Shown here piece by piece: positions 40,706-53,505 of a DNA stretch of 64,000 nt. The notes below the pieces were generated by a model, which worked only from the letters and a program-made list of their open reading frames with translations, searched no databases and was not told the origin of the DNA. This stretch comes from Agelas oroides. Taxonomy: Eukaryota > Porifera > Demospongiae > Agelasida > Agelasidae. Where the stretch lies: contig OX422183.1 in assembly GCA_949130485.1 (NCBI GenBank), forward strand, positions 5,076,136 to 5,140,135. Direction: 5' to 3'. Each line of letters starts with the position of its first letter. The stretch's first letter is position 1. The position numbers and the translations under genes are program-made.

Positions 40706-42892
40706 ACTTTGACCTATGGTGTGATCTAGTGGTTCAGTGAGTCAAAGGTACTTTCAGCCCTTCTGTGCAGATCAGTAACTCTAACTAATTAACCAGTCTG
40801 AAAGTTAGCAATTCAAAGCCACCTTTAATGCTGAGCTAGCTAAGACAGATACCTCTGACCATTAGCAACAGATCAAGGTCCAACTATTCCCACCTTGGCT
40901 ACCACAGATAAGATCAAGGCCCTTTGAGTAAACCCACTTATAGTTTAGCTTGCTTTTATGTGTCCTTTCTCACTTTGTCACAGAGCACTTCAACTTGGCA
41001 GAGAAGTCTGAATGGTAACTGTCTGGAAATGTATACACACCATTTCATTAGTTATCTGTTGTGGCTGCCTTCAGTAGGCATCCATTGTTGGGCTTTTTCA
41101 GCAAGTCAGGATTACAGTACTGAAGTGCATTTCAAAGCTCTACAATCTGATTGGTTGGGTTAGGGTTAATTTAGGGTGTTGTTAGGGCAACGCCGCATTG
41201 CACATATAAATGTGCATAACATATAGACCAATAGGGTTAGAGCTTTGTAAAGTACTTCAGTCACCGTCCAGTTTTTGATTGCTTACAGTTTGTAAAAGGA
41301 AGACCTAGGAGCACTTGTCAGATGAATGATACCAATTCAACTTGAGGCGGGGGAGGGGTCCGAGTGGGCTTGAGCCCTTTTCTTGCAGTGGCTATCCAAG
41401 TGCTGGAGTTCAACATTCATGAAGGAAAACTTACTGCTTTTGCTCAGGATCAAGAACATGCACAAATGTGATGAGGGACCCTCCCAACTCTGTCTACTTA
41501 GGTAGACATTGATGTCACTCATGTGATAAATGCTCCCAGGCCTTCCCCCTCCATTTGTATATTGTAAGCGATCAAAAACTTGATGGTGGAAAGGCTCGGA
41601 ACAAGGCTATCATCCCAGAGCCTTCCATAAAAGTGGAAAGAGGGTCTAAGTTACATTTCTTCTCACATGTGGCAGAACTGCACTGCATAAAAATTTGACT
41701 GCTAAAATTCTGGACTCAAGTTTCTGACAGTTTAATAAGACTGCTAGTTTATAAATGCTCAAGAGTGGTTGACGACAACCTGTGCGCGACAAGTCCGTAC
41801 CACCAATTGGCTCAGAACATATGATCGCTTACGTCATTCAACAACTATGTGTTCAGAAAAAACAAACCATGCCAATTAGTCTGGATGGTCGTGTCTCATT
41901 TACACTGTTTCGATAACATAACTTGGTTGTCTTGCTTAAGAATAAAATACACATGTATGTCGAATATTGCAATCATGGAGACAGGGAGAACCTGGTATCT
42001 TTTCTCACGTAAGTGACATCAAGGGTAGACCATTTACCCTTATCACATGTCAGGTGGATGCAAGGCGGACGTGGCGGAGGAAGAGAGAGAGTCCCAACTT
42101 CAAATAATGCACTAAAGCACTTGTATGAGTGCTCCATTGTTGGACAGAATTTCAGACATTAGTGCGATCAAAACTTTACGAGAAAGAAACTTGCACTCGA
42201 GCTTAAGGGTTATTGCAGTTTAGCCTCTTACACAGGCTCTTTCGCGCGGAAAGAGGAAATGAGCCTCACATCCATCTCATGTCATACACATGAATGATCT
42301 CCCGTCACTTCCTCCACTTCAGTGTAGTATTGTCAAATGTAAACCAAAGATTAAAAACTGGGGAGACCTAGGAACAAGGATCGGAATTTGAATTTGTGGG
42401 GTTTAAGATATCAAATTACAAGTGCTGAGCTGGTCAATTGCCAAACAAGTGATGCCAGTTGAGTGCCAGGTACCACAGACAGCTGTTAGGAGGTCTCGCA
42501 GCTATACAACTGAAAAGAAGAGTGTAAACTTAATTTTTTTGGCTGCTAATGTTGATGATATGTCAGCAAAAGTGTTGCTCGATCTCTTCCATGCACACAC
42601 GGTTGAGAATTTGTCAAGCGTCCTCCTGATTAACCAGGTGTCCAGAATTTGTTGGCTAGCTCCTTTAAGAAAAGTCTCTGTGTTTGTAAACTGCTTAAGA
42701 GAATGGTATCCACATGTACCGGTATACAGTTGTCATTCGTTCAAGGGGGTTCTACTGTATAATATATGTACTTGTACAATGTACCACTACATACATACAC
42801 TGTACAATGTACCACTACATACATACAATGTACCACTACATAAGAGCATCTATACACTACATAAGGAGTATCTGTATACACGACCAGGTCAA

Positions 42893-43308
42893 CTGGTGCC
42901 TCAGGGGTTCCACCGCAAACACACTATTACAAGTGGTGCCTCAAGGGTTCCACCGTACACACACTATTACAAGTGGTGCCTCAAGGGTTCCACCGTACAC
43001 ACACTATTACAAGTGGTGCCTCAAGGGTTCCACCGTAAACACACTATTACAAGTGGTGCCTCAAGGGTTCCACCGTAAACACATTATTACAAGTGGTGCA
43101 CCTCAGGGGTTCCACCGTAAACACACTATTACAAGTGGTGGACCTCAGGGGTTCCACCATAAACACACTATTACAAGTGGTGCACCTCAGGGGTTCCACC
43201 GTAAACACACTATTACAAGTGGTGCACCTCAGGGGTTCCACCGTAAACACACTATTACAAGTGGTGCCTCAGGGGTTCCACCGTAAACACACTATTACAA
43301 GTGGAGCC
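42893..43308. repeat. Minisatellite, about 40-43 bp x 10
   Basis: The unit is GTGGTGCCTCAAGGGTTCCA-CCGTAAACACACTATTACAA. The later half carries a 2-3 nt longer variant (GTGCACCTCAGGGG). One further partial unit lies beyond the inserted element, at 43681-43705. The ORFs across it are repeat translation. Confidence 0.95.
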
Positions 43309-43680
43309 TTTCCACCATCAAGTTTTGATCGCGATGTGGACGCGATGTTGACGTAGGGGGGGAGGGACCGATGTTCAAATATATACGTACTAAACTTGAA
43401 AGCGAGTTTCTTACCGGTCAAGACGAGTAGTTTCCATCACGCTAAGGTCTGGAGTCTGTAAAAGCGGTAGAGCGCTCGAACGGATGGTCCAGTGCGTTGT
43501 TTTGGCAGTCGGGTCCCTCCCCCCCCTACGTCAACATCGCGTCCACATCGTGTCCACCTGACGTCATTCATGTGATGAATGCTCCCAGGCCTTCCCCATT
43601 TTTCGCCGGTCTTCCGCTCCCGTGTATTATTGTGAACGCAAACGGAAGGTAAAAACGGGGGAGGCCTGAGAACGAGGCTA
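43309..43680. mobile_element. TAGCCTC-type element inserted in the minisatellite
   Basis: The right end GGCCTGAGAACGAGGCTA is intact; the left end is reduced to AGCCTTTCCACC. The interior has mirrored GCGATGTGGACGCGATGTTG / CATCGCGTCCACATCGTG arms and GACGTCATTCATGTGATGAA. Minisatellite sequence continues on the right, so it landed within the array. Confidence 0.78.
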
Positions 43681-44256
43681 GGTTCCACCGTAAACACACT
43701 ATTATTATAATACATGCACTATGTATACATGTACTATCAGGCATGTAGAATAGTCCTACTGCATATGGAGTGATTTTCAGCCATCACACCATTATATAAC
43801 TCCATTGCATGTCTGCTCGTAACACTCAACCATAATTACTACTAGTGTGACCACATCATCCATAGTATATAATTTCATAACAACACTGGGTCATGTGATG
43901 TAGGCAACAGCTGTGTTGTGTGTGCCCTCACTTCCACCATGCTGACCACATATAGCAGTGCCCACAATGGTCAGGTGGTGGAGTGTTGTGTACACATAGC
44001 TAACTTTGTTATGAGACCTCGCCAAGATTATCACTACAATGTCAGCATCCATTGTGATTCACAAGTAGTACTACTACTATACTGCCTCCAGCATCATGCT
44101 GCAGGCCATGCTTGGTTGGTTACTAGTCATGTCATTAGCCCCAATATGTATGCTCGTAAATAAAAATGCCAAAACAGTACTCAAAGGTACTTGACACACA
44201 AAGCTAACGTGTAAAGCTGTACAAGCCTATATGATAAAGAAATCATTAAAAATGAA

Positions 44257-44464
44257 AAGAGATGTAGGGATGGCGTGCCAAAAAGTACACAAACAAGGGA
44301 GTATATATAAGTGAAGGTAAATATACAAAGTCCCGTCCCTACATCTTCACTGTATTGTGAAAAGATGTAGGATGGATGAGGCTTTGTATGTTTACATTCA
44401 CTTTTATATCCTCCCTTGTTTGTGTACTTTTTGGCACGCCATCCCTACATCTCTTTTCATTTTT
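44257..44464. mobile_element. Head-on pair of GATGTAGGGATGG elements
   Basis: 44257-44345 and 44361-44464 are inverted copies of one unit: AAAGAGATGTAGGGATGGCG at the outer left, the complement at the outer right. Related to 18057-18161 and 18904-19013, sharing TGCCAAAAAGT and the termini. Confidence 0.83.
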
Positions 44465-44660
44465 ATGGGTTCTAGAGCAGCTTCAGATGAGCAAATGTTA
44501 GCAACCTGATCTGAAGCTTCACTAGTGGAAATTGAAGCAGTTCTCAGACTAAATATGGTATGCCCACTGAGACTTTCCTTCCAGAATTAGCAATTAAGTA
44601 ACAGTGAAACCAGACCCTTTGGTTAATTAGGACACTTGGCATAGTTCCTGTATTTTCTAG

Positions 44661-44988
44661 ACTGGCTCGTAGACCCCGCCCAGTTAGGCAGGGGCCTGGG
44701 AATGAGGCTAACTATTCTCCTACCTGGCAGTCCTTGATTCAGACTGGCTCGTAGACCCCACCCAGTTAGGCAGGGGCCTGGGAACGAGGCTAACTATTCT
44801 CCTGCGTGGCAGTCCTTGATTCAGACTGGCTCGTAGACCCCACCCAGTTAGGCAGGGGCCTGGGAACGAGGCTAACTATTCTCCTGCGTGGCAGTCCTTG
44901 ATTCAGACTGGCTCGTAGACCCCACCCAGTTAGGCAGGGGGCTGGGAACGAGGCTAACTATTTTCCTATGTGGCAGTCCTTGATTCTA
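44661..44988. repeat. 82-bp tandem array (x4) of mini TAGCCTC-type palindromes
   Basis: Each unit contains ACTGGCTCGTAGACCCCACC, then AGGCAGGGGCCTGGGAACGA-GGCTA, then TAACTATTCTCCTGCGTGGC. Repeats start at 44661, 44743, 44825 and 44907. A degenerate mobile-element terminus has been caught up in tandem amplification. Confidence 0.92.
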
Positions 44989-46409
44989 CAGTGTGTGTAA
45001 GGAAGGGGCTGACACACGTTTCATAGACGTATAAATATCTGCTACATCTACACTGCACATATCACATATTAGCCCCACACTTAATCATACAGCTTTGAGT
45101 GCAGTATTTGTAGTTATGTGACAGACTAATCTATCTGGGAACTGTCCCAGGTACATACATGTACATACATGTACATACAGCTCTTCCCCTGAAACAAGGA
45201 CACTTTGACAATGAGGACAAGTTTCGTGGTCCCAGTTGTGCCCACATTAGGGGAAGGTTTTACTGTTCTTATGTCAGCACATGTTTCATAGACGTATAAA
45301 TATCTGCTACATCTACAGCTGGCAACTCTTCACATTAATGTTTACACTGCGTAGCTTCGTGACCTCCTGAATATTTTGGTCACTGTCTAAACATGGAAGC
45401 TGGTGGGTTTCAGACGTAACATGTTTTGGGGAAAGTGTGTTTGTATGGGCTGTAAATTATCGACAATTGTGTTGGCTGAGGGAATGGTATTTATGCACAA
45501 GGAAGGGATGGAGTGGGAAGGAGGGAGAGGAACGAGGGTGGGAGGAGGAAGAGTAGCAATGTCTTCAACAGTGATTTTGTTGCTTGCAGTACTGATGGGA
45601 GAGATGCCCGCATACTACTCATCATATTATAATTAGAGCCGAGAACCTTGCCGACTAGTGAGCTACCCAACACCACCAGACCTTTCACTGCAATCAGACA
45701 CACTAAACACTTGATCTCTTGTGTGATCCTAGAACAGCCATCAACACAAACTGCCATAGTAAAATGTAAGAGATGTAAAATAACAGTAAATGGCTGAAAA
45801 GCAACAGTAGTCGGCCGATGGCCCTGGAATTAGACTGTCCCTAAGACTTGTATTACAGTTTTCCCAAGTAGTTGCATTTCACACTGAAACTGAAAACTGC
45901 ACTGCAGTCACAAGCCCAAAAAAGACTAACAGAGAGTAGGCAAAACAGCTACCCAACATCCTGTGAGAGAGAAGTCCCTAGTGTAGTAAGTCTGGCTCTT
46001 GTTGTGAGGTTGTACAAATCAGTACAATAAATGGTTTCATTCTTGCAAGTGTGACGGAGTGTACTACAACTCACTTGTGTATACATGGTAGAGACAAGAC
46101 AAGTTCAGAAGAACACAAAGAGTAGCAGATATGTATGGTTTCATTCCAGGAAGCTGTTCATTGAGAAAAGCATGGCTATGAGACAAGACAGCCTTACACA
46201 AACACAAACCAATCATACGGCCATTTCCCTGTAATCTGGCTTCCAAAGGTTCTGCAACATTGAAATATGATGAAGCATAGGCAAGATTCTCTAAAGCTAG
46301 ATAGGGAGAGTACAAATCGCCTCCCCAATCTGGCAGACATGAGACAAGGTGACTTAAAAGATGATTTTTTGTTGAGAGAGTGAGAAATAACTCCACGGAG
46401 AAAAATCCG

Positions 46410-46487
46410 GGATCCAGCTGGGATTTGAACCCAAAACCTTCTGAATACTAGTCAGACGCTCTTACCATTAATATTCCACTTGGATCC
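46410..46487 (-). repeat. tRNA-like sequence, probably SINE head
   Basis: On the minus strand GGATCCA pairs with TGGATCC (7-bp acceptor). TCTGA-CTAGTAT-TCAGA forms an anticodon arm (anticodon would be AGU). TTGGG-TTCAAAT-CCCAG forms a T arm with a good B box. The D arm (AATATTAATGGTAAGAGC) pairs poorly and there is an extra base before the 3' acceptor strand. It lies between two near-identical direct repeats (GTACAAATCGCCTCCCCAAT near 46310, GTACAAATTGTCTCCCCAAA near 46508). It is most likely a tRNA-derived repeat, not a working gene. Confidence 0.55.
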
Positions 46488-46880
46488 CTGACGGAGGAGT
46501 GGAACAGTACAAATTGTCTCCCCAAACTTGCCGACATGAGACAAAGGCTAGTCAAAAGACTGTAAAGCAATCACACCGTCAATCAATGAACCATATCTGT
46601 CATCTTGTACGTTATTGTCACCAACACGTCAATCTGTCTTCCATACAGCTGGGAGAGTGAGACAAAACCAATGAGGTTGATAAAAGCAACATTCCTATCC
46701 ACTGAACAAAGGTATACACCCTCGGGTTCTTACCACACATCTACAAGAACATAAAACATCTAATTTTCCAGACAATGAGCAGTAAATTGTAAATTGGCCT
46801 CAATTTGTATTAATGTAGAAATCTTGTAGAGAACATGAGAGCTAGTGTACCAGTAGTTGTCAAACTACATACACATCTTG

Positions 46881-47480
46881 ATTGGGGCGAGCCTGAGTGA
46901 GCCCCCCTACACAAGCGGGACTGCATTGCACAAGTGTGTGTGTATACGTACATGCTTGCTTGCGGCTATATACCGTCTATTTTAAATGAGCACATTCAAA
47001 TATTTCATGAAGATTGATTCGTGCATGAAACATGTTATTAGTGCTACTGCCTGAGTGCAGCGTCGGCAACCTGGAGCAAAGACAACTGAAGTTAAAGCAC
47101 GCGTGGCACCTTACTTCTGGTTTGTGCTTCTACCGACCATCAATGGCAGCTATATATAGGCCACTCACAGGCGGTACAAATATGGACAGTGGTTGAGGTC
47201 GCTTCAGGTAAGAGCCAGTCATGCATGGCATGAACAGCACTCATAAACGCCAGAAAGTCAGCTCATGATTTCGTTGTAAAGCTTAGTCCATGCATGTGTA
47301 GCTACATTAGCTACCCTGGCTGGAGAAATGGCTGGCATATTTGATACTTGGCTATCTCGGGTGAGGACTTAGCTACTTACGCATTTCGAAATTTGGCAAT
47401 GTAGCGACAAATCCTGCTACATGTATATGCCTTGACAAATTAGTAAATCAGCAGTGTGTTGCTCATTCAGGCTCGCCCCA
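46881..47480. mobile_element. Inverted-repeat element with GGGGCGAGCCTGAGTGAGC ends
   Basis: TGGGGCGAGCCTGAGTGAGC at the left and GCTCATTCAGGCTCGCCCCA at the right pair with one mismatch. The interior from about 46911 to 47155 (GCGGGACTGCATTGCACAAG ... CCGACCATCAATGGCAG) reappears inverted inside the next element (47940-48182), although the two elements have unrelated termini. Confidence 0.78.
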
Positions 47481-47769
47481 TGTGATGAATCATCCCACTA
47501 GTAACCTTGTGCAACCGACTCACTACCTGGCAAATCCATCAGAGCTTCATTAAAAAGCAGTCAATACATTTACTGAACAGGTCCCTTATATAGCTATGAA
47601 ATTTACACATCAACATGGCTGTATGAGGCCTGGTAACAAGGCTAGTGCTACGCCCCCTCAATATTTGGCAATGCTCGACAATTGTTCTAATGGAAGCCAT
47701 ATGTGTCAATATTTAATGTGACTGACAGACATACGGCTCCATTGGTTATGGTCCCTAGTTGCTCAGGTG

Positions 47770-48405
47770 TAGTCTTGCAAGCCCGACCCACTACCACAAG
47801 AGAAAGGAAGGGTCTGGTGAACTGCGTATACAAGCCGTGTCCCACCGGAATGCAATTATAGCTGTATGACGCAACCAGATTTCAAATAATGCACTCTCGA
47901 ATTACCTGTTGCGGAGTAAGCACGCTCTCTGCCTGTGAGCAGCCTGCCATTGATGGTCGGTAGAAATCAGAAGTAAGTTGCCATGCGTGCTTTAACTTCA
48001 GTTGTCTTCGTTCCGGGTCGTCGACGCTGCACTCAGGCAGTAGCTCTCATAACATGTTTCGTGCACGAGATCGATCTTTGTGAAATATTTGAATGCGCTC
48101 ATTTAAAATATACATGTACGGTATATGGCTGCAAGCAAGCACGTAATACACACATACTTGTGCAATGCAGTCCCGCTTAGTACAGTCAAGTGTTCTAGCT
48201 CCTGCAGTAGCGGAAATGATGTCCTAGCTCTCTTTCGTCCTTTTCAAGACTGCTATTGGTACGCAAACAGTGATGTAATGCGTCATGTGATGAAAGACTG
48301 GAACGTGATTGGACCACACTGTACAGTGCGACGGGACACAGCTTGTATACAGAGTTCACCAGACCCATCCCTTTCTTGCGGAAGTGGGTCTGGCTTGTGA
48401 GACTA
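47770..48405. mobile_element. TAGTCTTGCAAGCC element, 636 bp, 9-bp TSD
   Basis: Ends TAGTCTTGCAAGCCCGACCC and the near complement GGGTCTGGCTTGTGAGACTA. Inner GGAAGGGTCTGGTGAACT is mirrored. Flanks GCTCAGGTG (47761-47769) and GCTCAGGCA (48406-48414) agree at 7 of 9 positions. Same family as 37098-37402. A minimal relative with a GGGTCTGGTGACATTC hairpin lies at about 48605-48776. Confidence 0.82.
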
Positions 48406-49369
48406 GCTCAGGCATTGTTATCTGACCCCACCCGAGAGGAGACGGTCTGGTGACTCATTAATAATTCATAATTTACTGTGTTCTTACATGAAATAGCAGC
48501 CCCATCTCTCAGTGCAGCTGATGAGACCTGGTATCGGCCCAAACATGGACAACTCTGTCTAGCATTTAGGTCTGCCGTTTTTTAGGGAAATGTGGTCACT
48601 GATAGTCTCGTGCCCAGACCCCTACTGCAAGGAGAGGGTCTGGTGACATTCAGCTGACATTCGGCTGCGAGGAGAGCGTCTGGTGACATTCGGCTGACAT
48701 TTGGCTGAATGTGCAATGCATAACTCTGTCTAGCAGGTGAATGTCACCAGACCCTCTCCACTCAAAAGGACTACTAGTTACTAGGACACATGCCGCAGCT
48801 TGGCTATTAGGCAATATTGTGAATTTGTTATATTGTGCTGTGACTATCTGGAAGGTCATAAGTGCACACTGTCCAAATAGTTGGGAGTCAAAATAGCGCA
48901 ATTTCTAAAACTGTTTGAAGAATGAAGTGGGTCCGGTGTCCATTAGTATGTGCAACTACCAATCTCTGATGTTATCCAATCCCAGCACGTGTTACAACTA
49001 CGCACTACAGCATCATGTGTGCACACAAAAATTAAAAAAAACTGTCAGTGTCAGAGGCTATCCATTATAATTAAATGGCTAAAATTAGATTTAATTAGTA
49101 TGAAGCCTCACATCAACACGTGTTGCAATCTGCCATGCACACACATGCACAACACAAGCATTGATAGCCTCTGGCCAGGCCCCCATCCAGCTTTGCATCG
49201 CTTTGAGTATGAAAAGTGGGAGAGGGTCTGGTATCTCTTGTCACGTGACATAACTGAAAAATTTGCAGAACAAATAGACAGCTTTTCATGTACTGTTTAG
49301 TCAACTACACACTCAACACTTTGTGTATATAACAGTCACTAAATATGGACGTAAGTTACCTGGTAACTT

Positions 49370-49580
49370 CAAGCGCATAAGAATGGGTAGCTTGAGTGAG
49401 AGCGTCAAAATTATTGAACCAATAGAACACCCGGTCACGTGCTTAGCAACAATGGTTTATGTCTACGCAGCATGTGCAGTACATGTTACTATTTTTAGTA
49501 TTGGCGGTAAATTCCGACCAGTTTCAAATTTTACGGAGTTACACGCTCTTACTCAAACCGCCCATTCTTAAGCGCTCTTA
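49370..49580. mobile_element. CAAGCGCATAAG-type inverted-repeat element
   Basis: Diverged relative of 4648-4908: CAAGCGCATAAGAATGGGTA on the left, complement on the right. Interior ACCCGGTCACGTGCTTAGCA and ACTATTTTTAGTATTGGCGG are shared. No clear target duplication. Confidence 0.75.
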
Positions 49581-50412
49581 CCGCTTCTACTATCCTTTCT
49601 ATCCTGCTGTTACTCATGTGAGAAACAATACCGTAGATCTCTTCCCACTTACCAAACTGCAAGGGACTGAAAGCTGGGTGGGGGCCTGGGGTCGAGGCTT
49701 TGTATTTGACATGTACACAAGTAGATGTATACATATCTGCATATGTAAACAATGTACCCACTCACACACATCACAGCAGGACACATCTTATCTTGGGAAT
49801 GCAAGCACACACCCAGATGTTCAAAGCCATACTAATCTACAACCAGACGGTGCTTCATACTAGTAACACAGACAATAATAATACCTGCACAAAGTGAATA
49901 TCGAGTTCAAGACCTCCTGGAGAACACGTGGAAGAAACAGCCCTGCCATGGTTGCCAAATTCCAGAGGAGGTTAGGAGTACAAACCATTATAACAATTAC
50001 TACTAACATTTTGTATAATCATGAGGTTATTGTGTATAATTACACAGTTAGCCAAGACCCTCAGGCCACTTGGGGCGGGGAGCGTGTGGTTGAGACCTGC
50101 AATTAGTACAATGCAACTATTAGTAGTTCTGAGGACACTAGATTGTACAATAATAAGCCAGCTCACTGGGTATACCTTGAGTGCATTCGGTTCATTTACA
50201 AAAAAAATTGACAACAGGGGCAAAAGTTGGTTAAAAAGTTTGGGGGGGGGGCATCAGTAGTCTTGTTACCATACCACACAATGTTTACAAGTTCCAAGGG
50301 GGCAGGGAGGTGAGATTCTGGCAAAGGGGGGTAAATGCCCCCCCTTGCGCCCTCCCAAATGAAGCCTTGCTTGAGTGTACATACAGTTTAAGCTATACGT
50401 TAAGTTGTTTTA

Positions 50413-50447
50413 CACATTGGTGTCGGGCGTAGCCCGACACCAATGTG
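50413..50447. repeat. Perfect 16-bp hairpin
   Basis: CACATTGGTGTCGGGC-GTA-GCCCGACACCAATGTG: a 16-bp perfect stem with a 3-nt loop. No flanking element termini recognised. It may be the core of a small palindromic repeat. Confidence 0.9.
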
Positions 50448-50847
50448 CAAGACCACACCCCAGGGAGGGATATAACTATTATATAACCTGTTACCTAGGC
50501 AACATCACTGTACAAGAGAGATATGGGCAACATTCTTAGATGTTGCCTGGGTAATGGGTTATATACTAATATCAGTACCAACTTTATTGTGAACCCTCAT
50601 TAGACCTGGTAGCCACTTGACATTGCACAGTTACAGGTGGTGCTTCTTCACAATTCACAAGTTCAAGATTGCCACACTGTACATACTGCTATATAGTATT
50701 ATGACCGTGGTGTGAGGGTATGTAGAAGTTGCCCAGTGAAAGATCGACAGTGAAAGCTGTGTTTGATAGCAAAGTTTTCATGGCTGTTTTCTTTTCTTCA
50801 AAATCTCACTTATTGTGGGTATAATTGTGACTAGTATGAGGGTGTGC

Positions 50848-51020
50848 TAGTGTACTTGTGTGAGGTTGCTAGTGTGAGGGTGGCTAGGTGAGGGTGTGCT
50901 AGTGTGAGGATGTGCTAATTGTGAGGGTGTGCTAATTGTGAGGGTGTGCTAATTGTGAGGGTGTGCCAATTGTGAGGGTGTGCTAATTGTGAGGGTGTGC
51001 TAATTGTGAGGGTGTGCTAG
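50848..51020. repeat. Minisatellite, about 17-19 bp
   Basis: GTGAGGGTGTGCTAATT repeated about nine times, with one CCAATT variant. Confidence 0.93.
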
Positions 51021-52596
51021 TTTCTGACATGCAGGTGCAAGGATGTAAATGGGTTTCTTTCTCAACTACATGACAGTATATGGAGTTTAGGTACCAGCCA
51101 ATTCTATAGGCGGAGAATGTGAAGAACGAAAGGGTGGGATTGGGTGTACAGTTTCTGAACAAGTTGTGGAGGGGTAGGACACACCGTACTATAAAAACTG
51201 AGCATTCATTTGGTTGCTATAGTTTACTTTGCACATGCCACTCCAAATTATGTGTGTGTGTTGGCTCACAAATGTTATTACTCCAATGTGTGTGTTCGAA
51301 AAGTGTTAAATATACAGTTATGCCAGCGTGTCAGCCAGTCAGTCTGCTTGTTCGTCTGTCAGCTTGTCTGTCCGTCAAAACAAACAGAAATAGCTCAAAT
51401 ATCCAATTTAATGACTCACGAACAGCCATGTGTACATGAAAACCAATAATAATCAGTCAAGTTTAAACCATGCTTCCAGTAACCTGAGCCTATACTTACC
51501 TGTACTAACGGCTTCACCCTCAGGGATCAAGGGAGGGGCGATATGAGTTGACCACATACCCTAGAGTACAGGTTTAAAACAACAAAAGCCATGCCACGTA
51601 TCTACTAGTGTCTGTAGGGAGAGGGAGCTCACGGTTCAAGGGAGGGGCGATATGAGTTGACCACATACAACAAAAGCGCTGCTAGTGGCTGTAGGGAGAG
51701 GGAGCTCACAAACAGTGAGACTGCAAGTGAAAAAAATTCCTCCGCTTTAGTAAGATATTCTTTGTCGTTGCAAACTTGAGGTGAAGGACTGAGTGCCATA
51801 CCATACAGAGGGTAATTTCAACATACCGTAATCAGAAGCCGGGGCTATTACATGTATTTTCTTCGCTGCACGTTTCTGTGTGGCTACTATTCAAGGGCGG
51901 CTAACTATTTCTTTAGAAAGCCCACCAACATCAACACGGGCTGGATAAGGAACATACAAGCAATACAGTGACGACTGTTAGACGGTGTCAGTAGTAAGTG
52001 CAGCCTCTCAGTCCTGCTGTCAGGTGTGGAAACGAGTCATATTACACAAACAGCCCTAGCGCTAGCCAGATGACCGTCATCAGAAATTATTCGCATACGT
52101 ATGCCGCGTATAGTAGCTGTGGCTACTATTTGAGGGCGGCGTTTATTTTGCTCAGAGCTCCTGATTGTGCGGCTACATGTACTATTCGAGGGTGGCAACC
52201 ATTCGAAGGAATGTGGTATTTGCACTAATAACATTCACTGCATATGAAGGCTCTGCAATGCAATACACTGACTGATACATGATCAACTTTAGTGTGCTTA
52301 ATTTATTTCCCTTTACCGACTGCCTTTAACGGTAACAATCTCCTTGCACTTCTGCCAACAGATGTCAGGGCATACCAAAGGACGAAAGGTCAACATACAG
52401 ACTTTATGCAACTAATTGGAGTCGTATTCCCACACCAAGAATGCTGTTATTTATTATTAGCAGCGTTGCCTACAGGTTGATAGATATACTCTTACACACG
52501 ACATGGATACTAAGGTCACCATAACAACAGTAAACGTGATACTATGATTGTTTAGTTTGGGTATTAATTATCATCCATTTAGATGGTATGTACTAC

Positions 52597-52832
52597 CAAG
52601 AGTGCATAAGAACGGGCAGCTCGAGTAAGAGCGTGTAACTCCAATAGAAGCCCATAGTCTGGTCAGAACTGTACTAAAAATAGAACACCTGGTCACGTGC
52701 TTAGCAACAACCGTTTATGTCTACACGCAGCTACGCAGTATGTGTTACTATTTTTAGTACTAGCGGTAAATCCTGACCGGTTTCAATTTTTACAGAGTTA
52801 CACGTCAAGCCACCCGTGCTTATGCACTCTTG
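52597..52832. mobile_element. CAAGAGTGCATAAG element with GTACTAC target repeat
   Basis: 236 bp; ends CAAGAGTGCATAAGAACGGG and the complement (CCCGTGCTTATGCACTCTTG). The perfect 7-bp direct repeat GTACTAC flanks it (52590-52596, 52833-52839). Same family as 4648-4908. Confidence 0.85.
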
Positions 52833-53006
52833 GTACTACAAATATAATATAGGTTAGTAGGTTTCGCTGTACCACATACAGCACCAACAGTCATACATTT
52901 TGCCCCCTTTAATAGCAAGCACAAAACTTCATATGATGACCATGCAAAGACAAGACATCTTTGGCTGTTGTCTGCTTAAATCTTTAATCACATCTCAGTC
53001 TCGCAG

Positions 53007-53382
53007 AATACTGGAGTTACTACGCATATGATGGACTGCTAATACTGGAGTTACTACGCATATGATGGACTGCTAATACTGGAGTTACTACGCATATGAT
53101 GGACTGCTAATACTGGAGTTACTACACATATATATGATGGACTGCTAATACTGGAGTTACTACGCATATGATGGACTGCTAATACTGGAGTTACTACGCA
53201 TATGATGGACTGCTAATACTGGAGTTACTACGCATATGATGGACTGCTAATACTGGAGTTACTACGCATATGATGGACTGCTAATACTGGAGTTACTACG
53301 CATATGATGGACTGCTAATACTGGAGTTACTACGCATATGATGGACTGCTAATACTGGAGTTACTACGCATATGATGGACTG
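53007..53382. repeat. 34-bp minisatellite x 11
   Basis: AATACTGGAGTTACTACGCA-TATGATGGACTGCT in tandem, nearly perfect; one unit has a short ATAT insertion. No spacers, so not a CRISPR array. Confidence 0.96.
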
Positions 53383-53505
53383 CAACTATAAAGGGAACCA
53401 AATTTCCTTGTTCAATTCAGATATTAATTACTGTCCATTTTGTTGGTATGAACCAGTTCTGTAACATCTGCAGTATTAAAAGCATCACCAAAACATATTT
53501 CTGGC

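Noticed and set aside
42422-43286. Long plus-strand ORFs across a 40-bp repeat, plus the minus-strand ORF at 43047-43250
   Set aside because: The predicted peptides are simply translated minisatellite units; the 5' part (42422-42760) has no recognisable domain, though the fragment FLAANVDDMSAKVLLDLFHA is not explained.
46064-46396. 110-residue minus-strand ORF (LVSCLPDWGGDLYSPYLALE...)
   Set aside because: Reads like protein over a short stretch, but it overlaps the direct repeats around the tRNA-like unit and has no domain that I recognise. Not supported as a gene, though a transposon-gene remnant is possible.
53007-53382. Regular 34-bp repeats resembling a CRISPR array
   Set aside because: Units are directly adjacent with no unique spacers, there are no cas genes, and the DNA is animal. 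It is a minisatellite.
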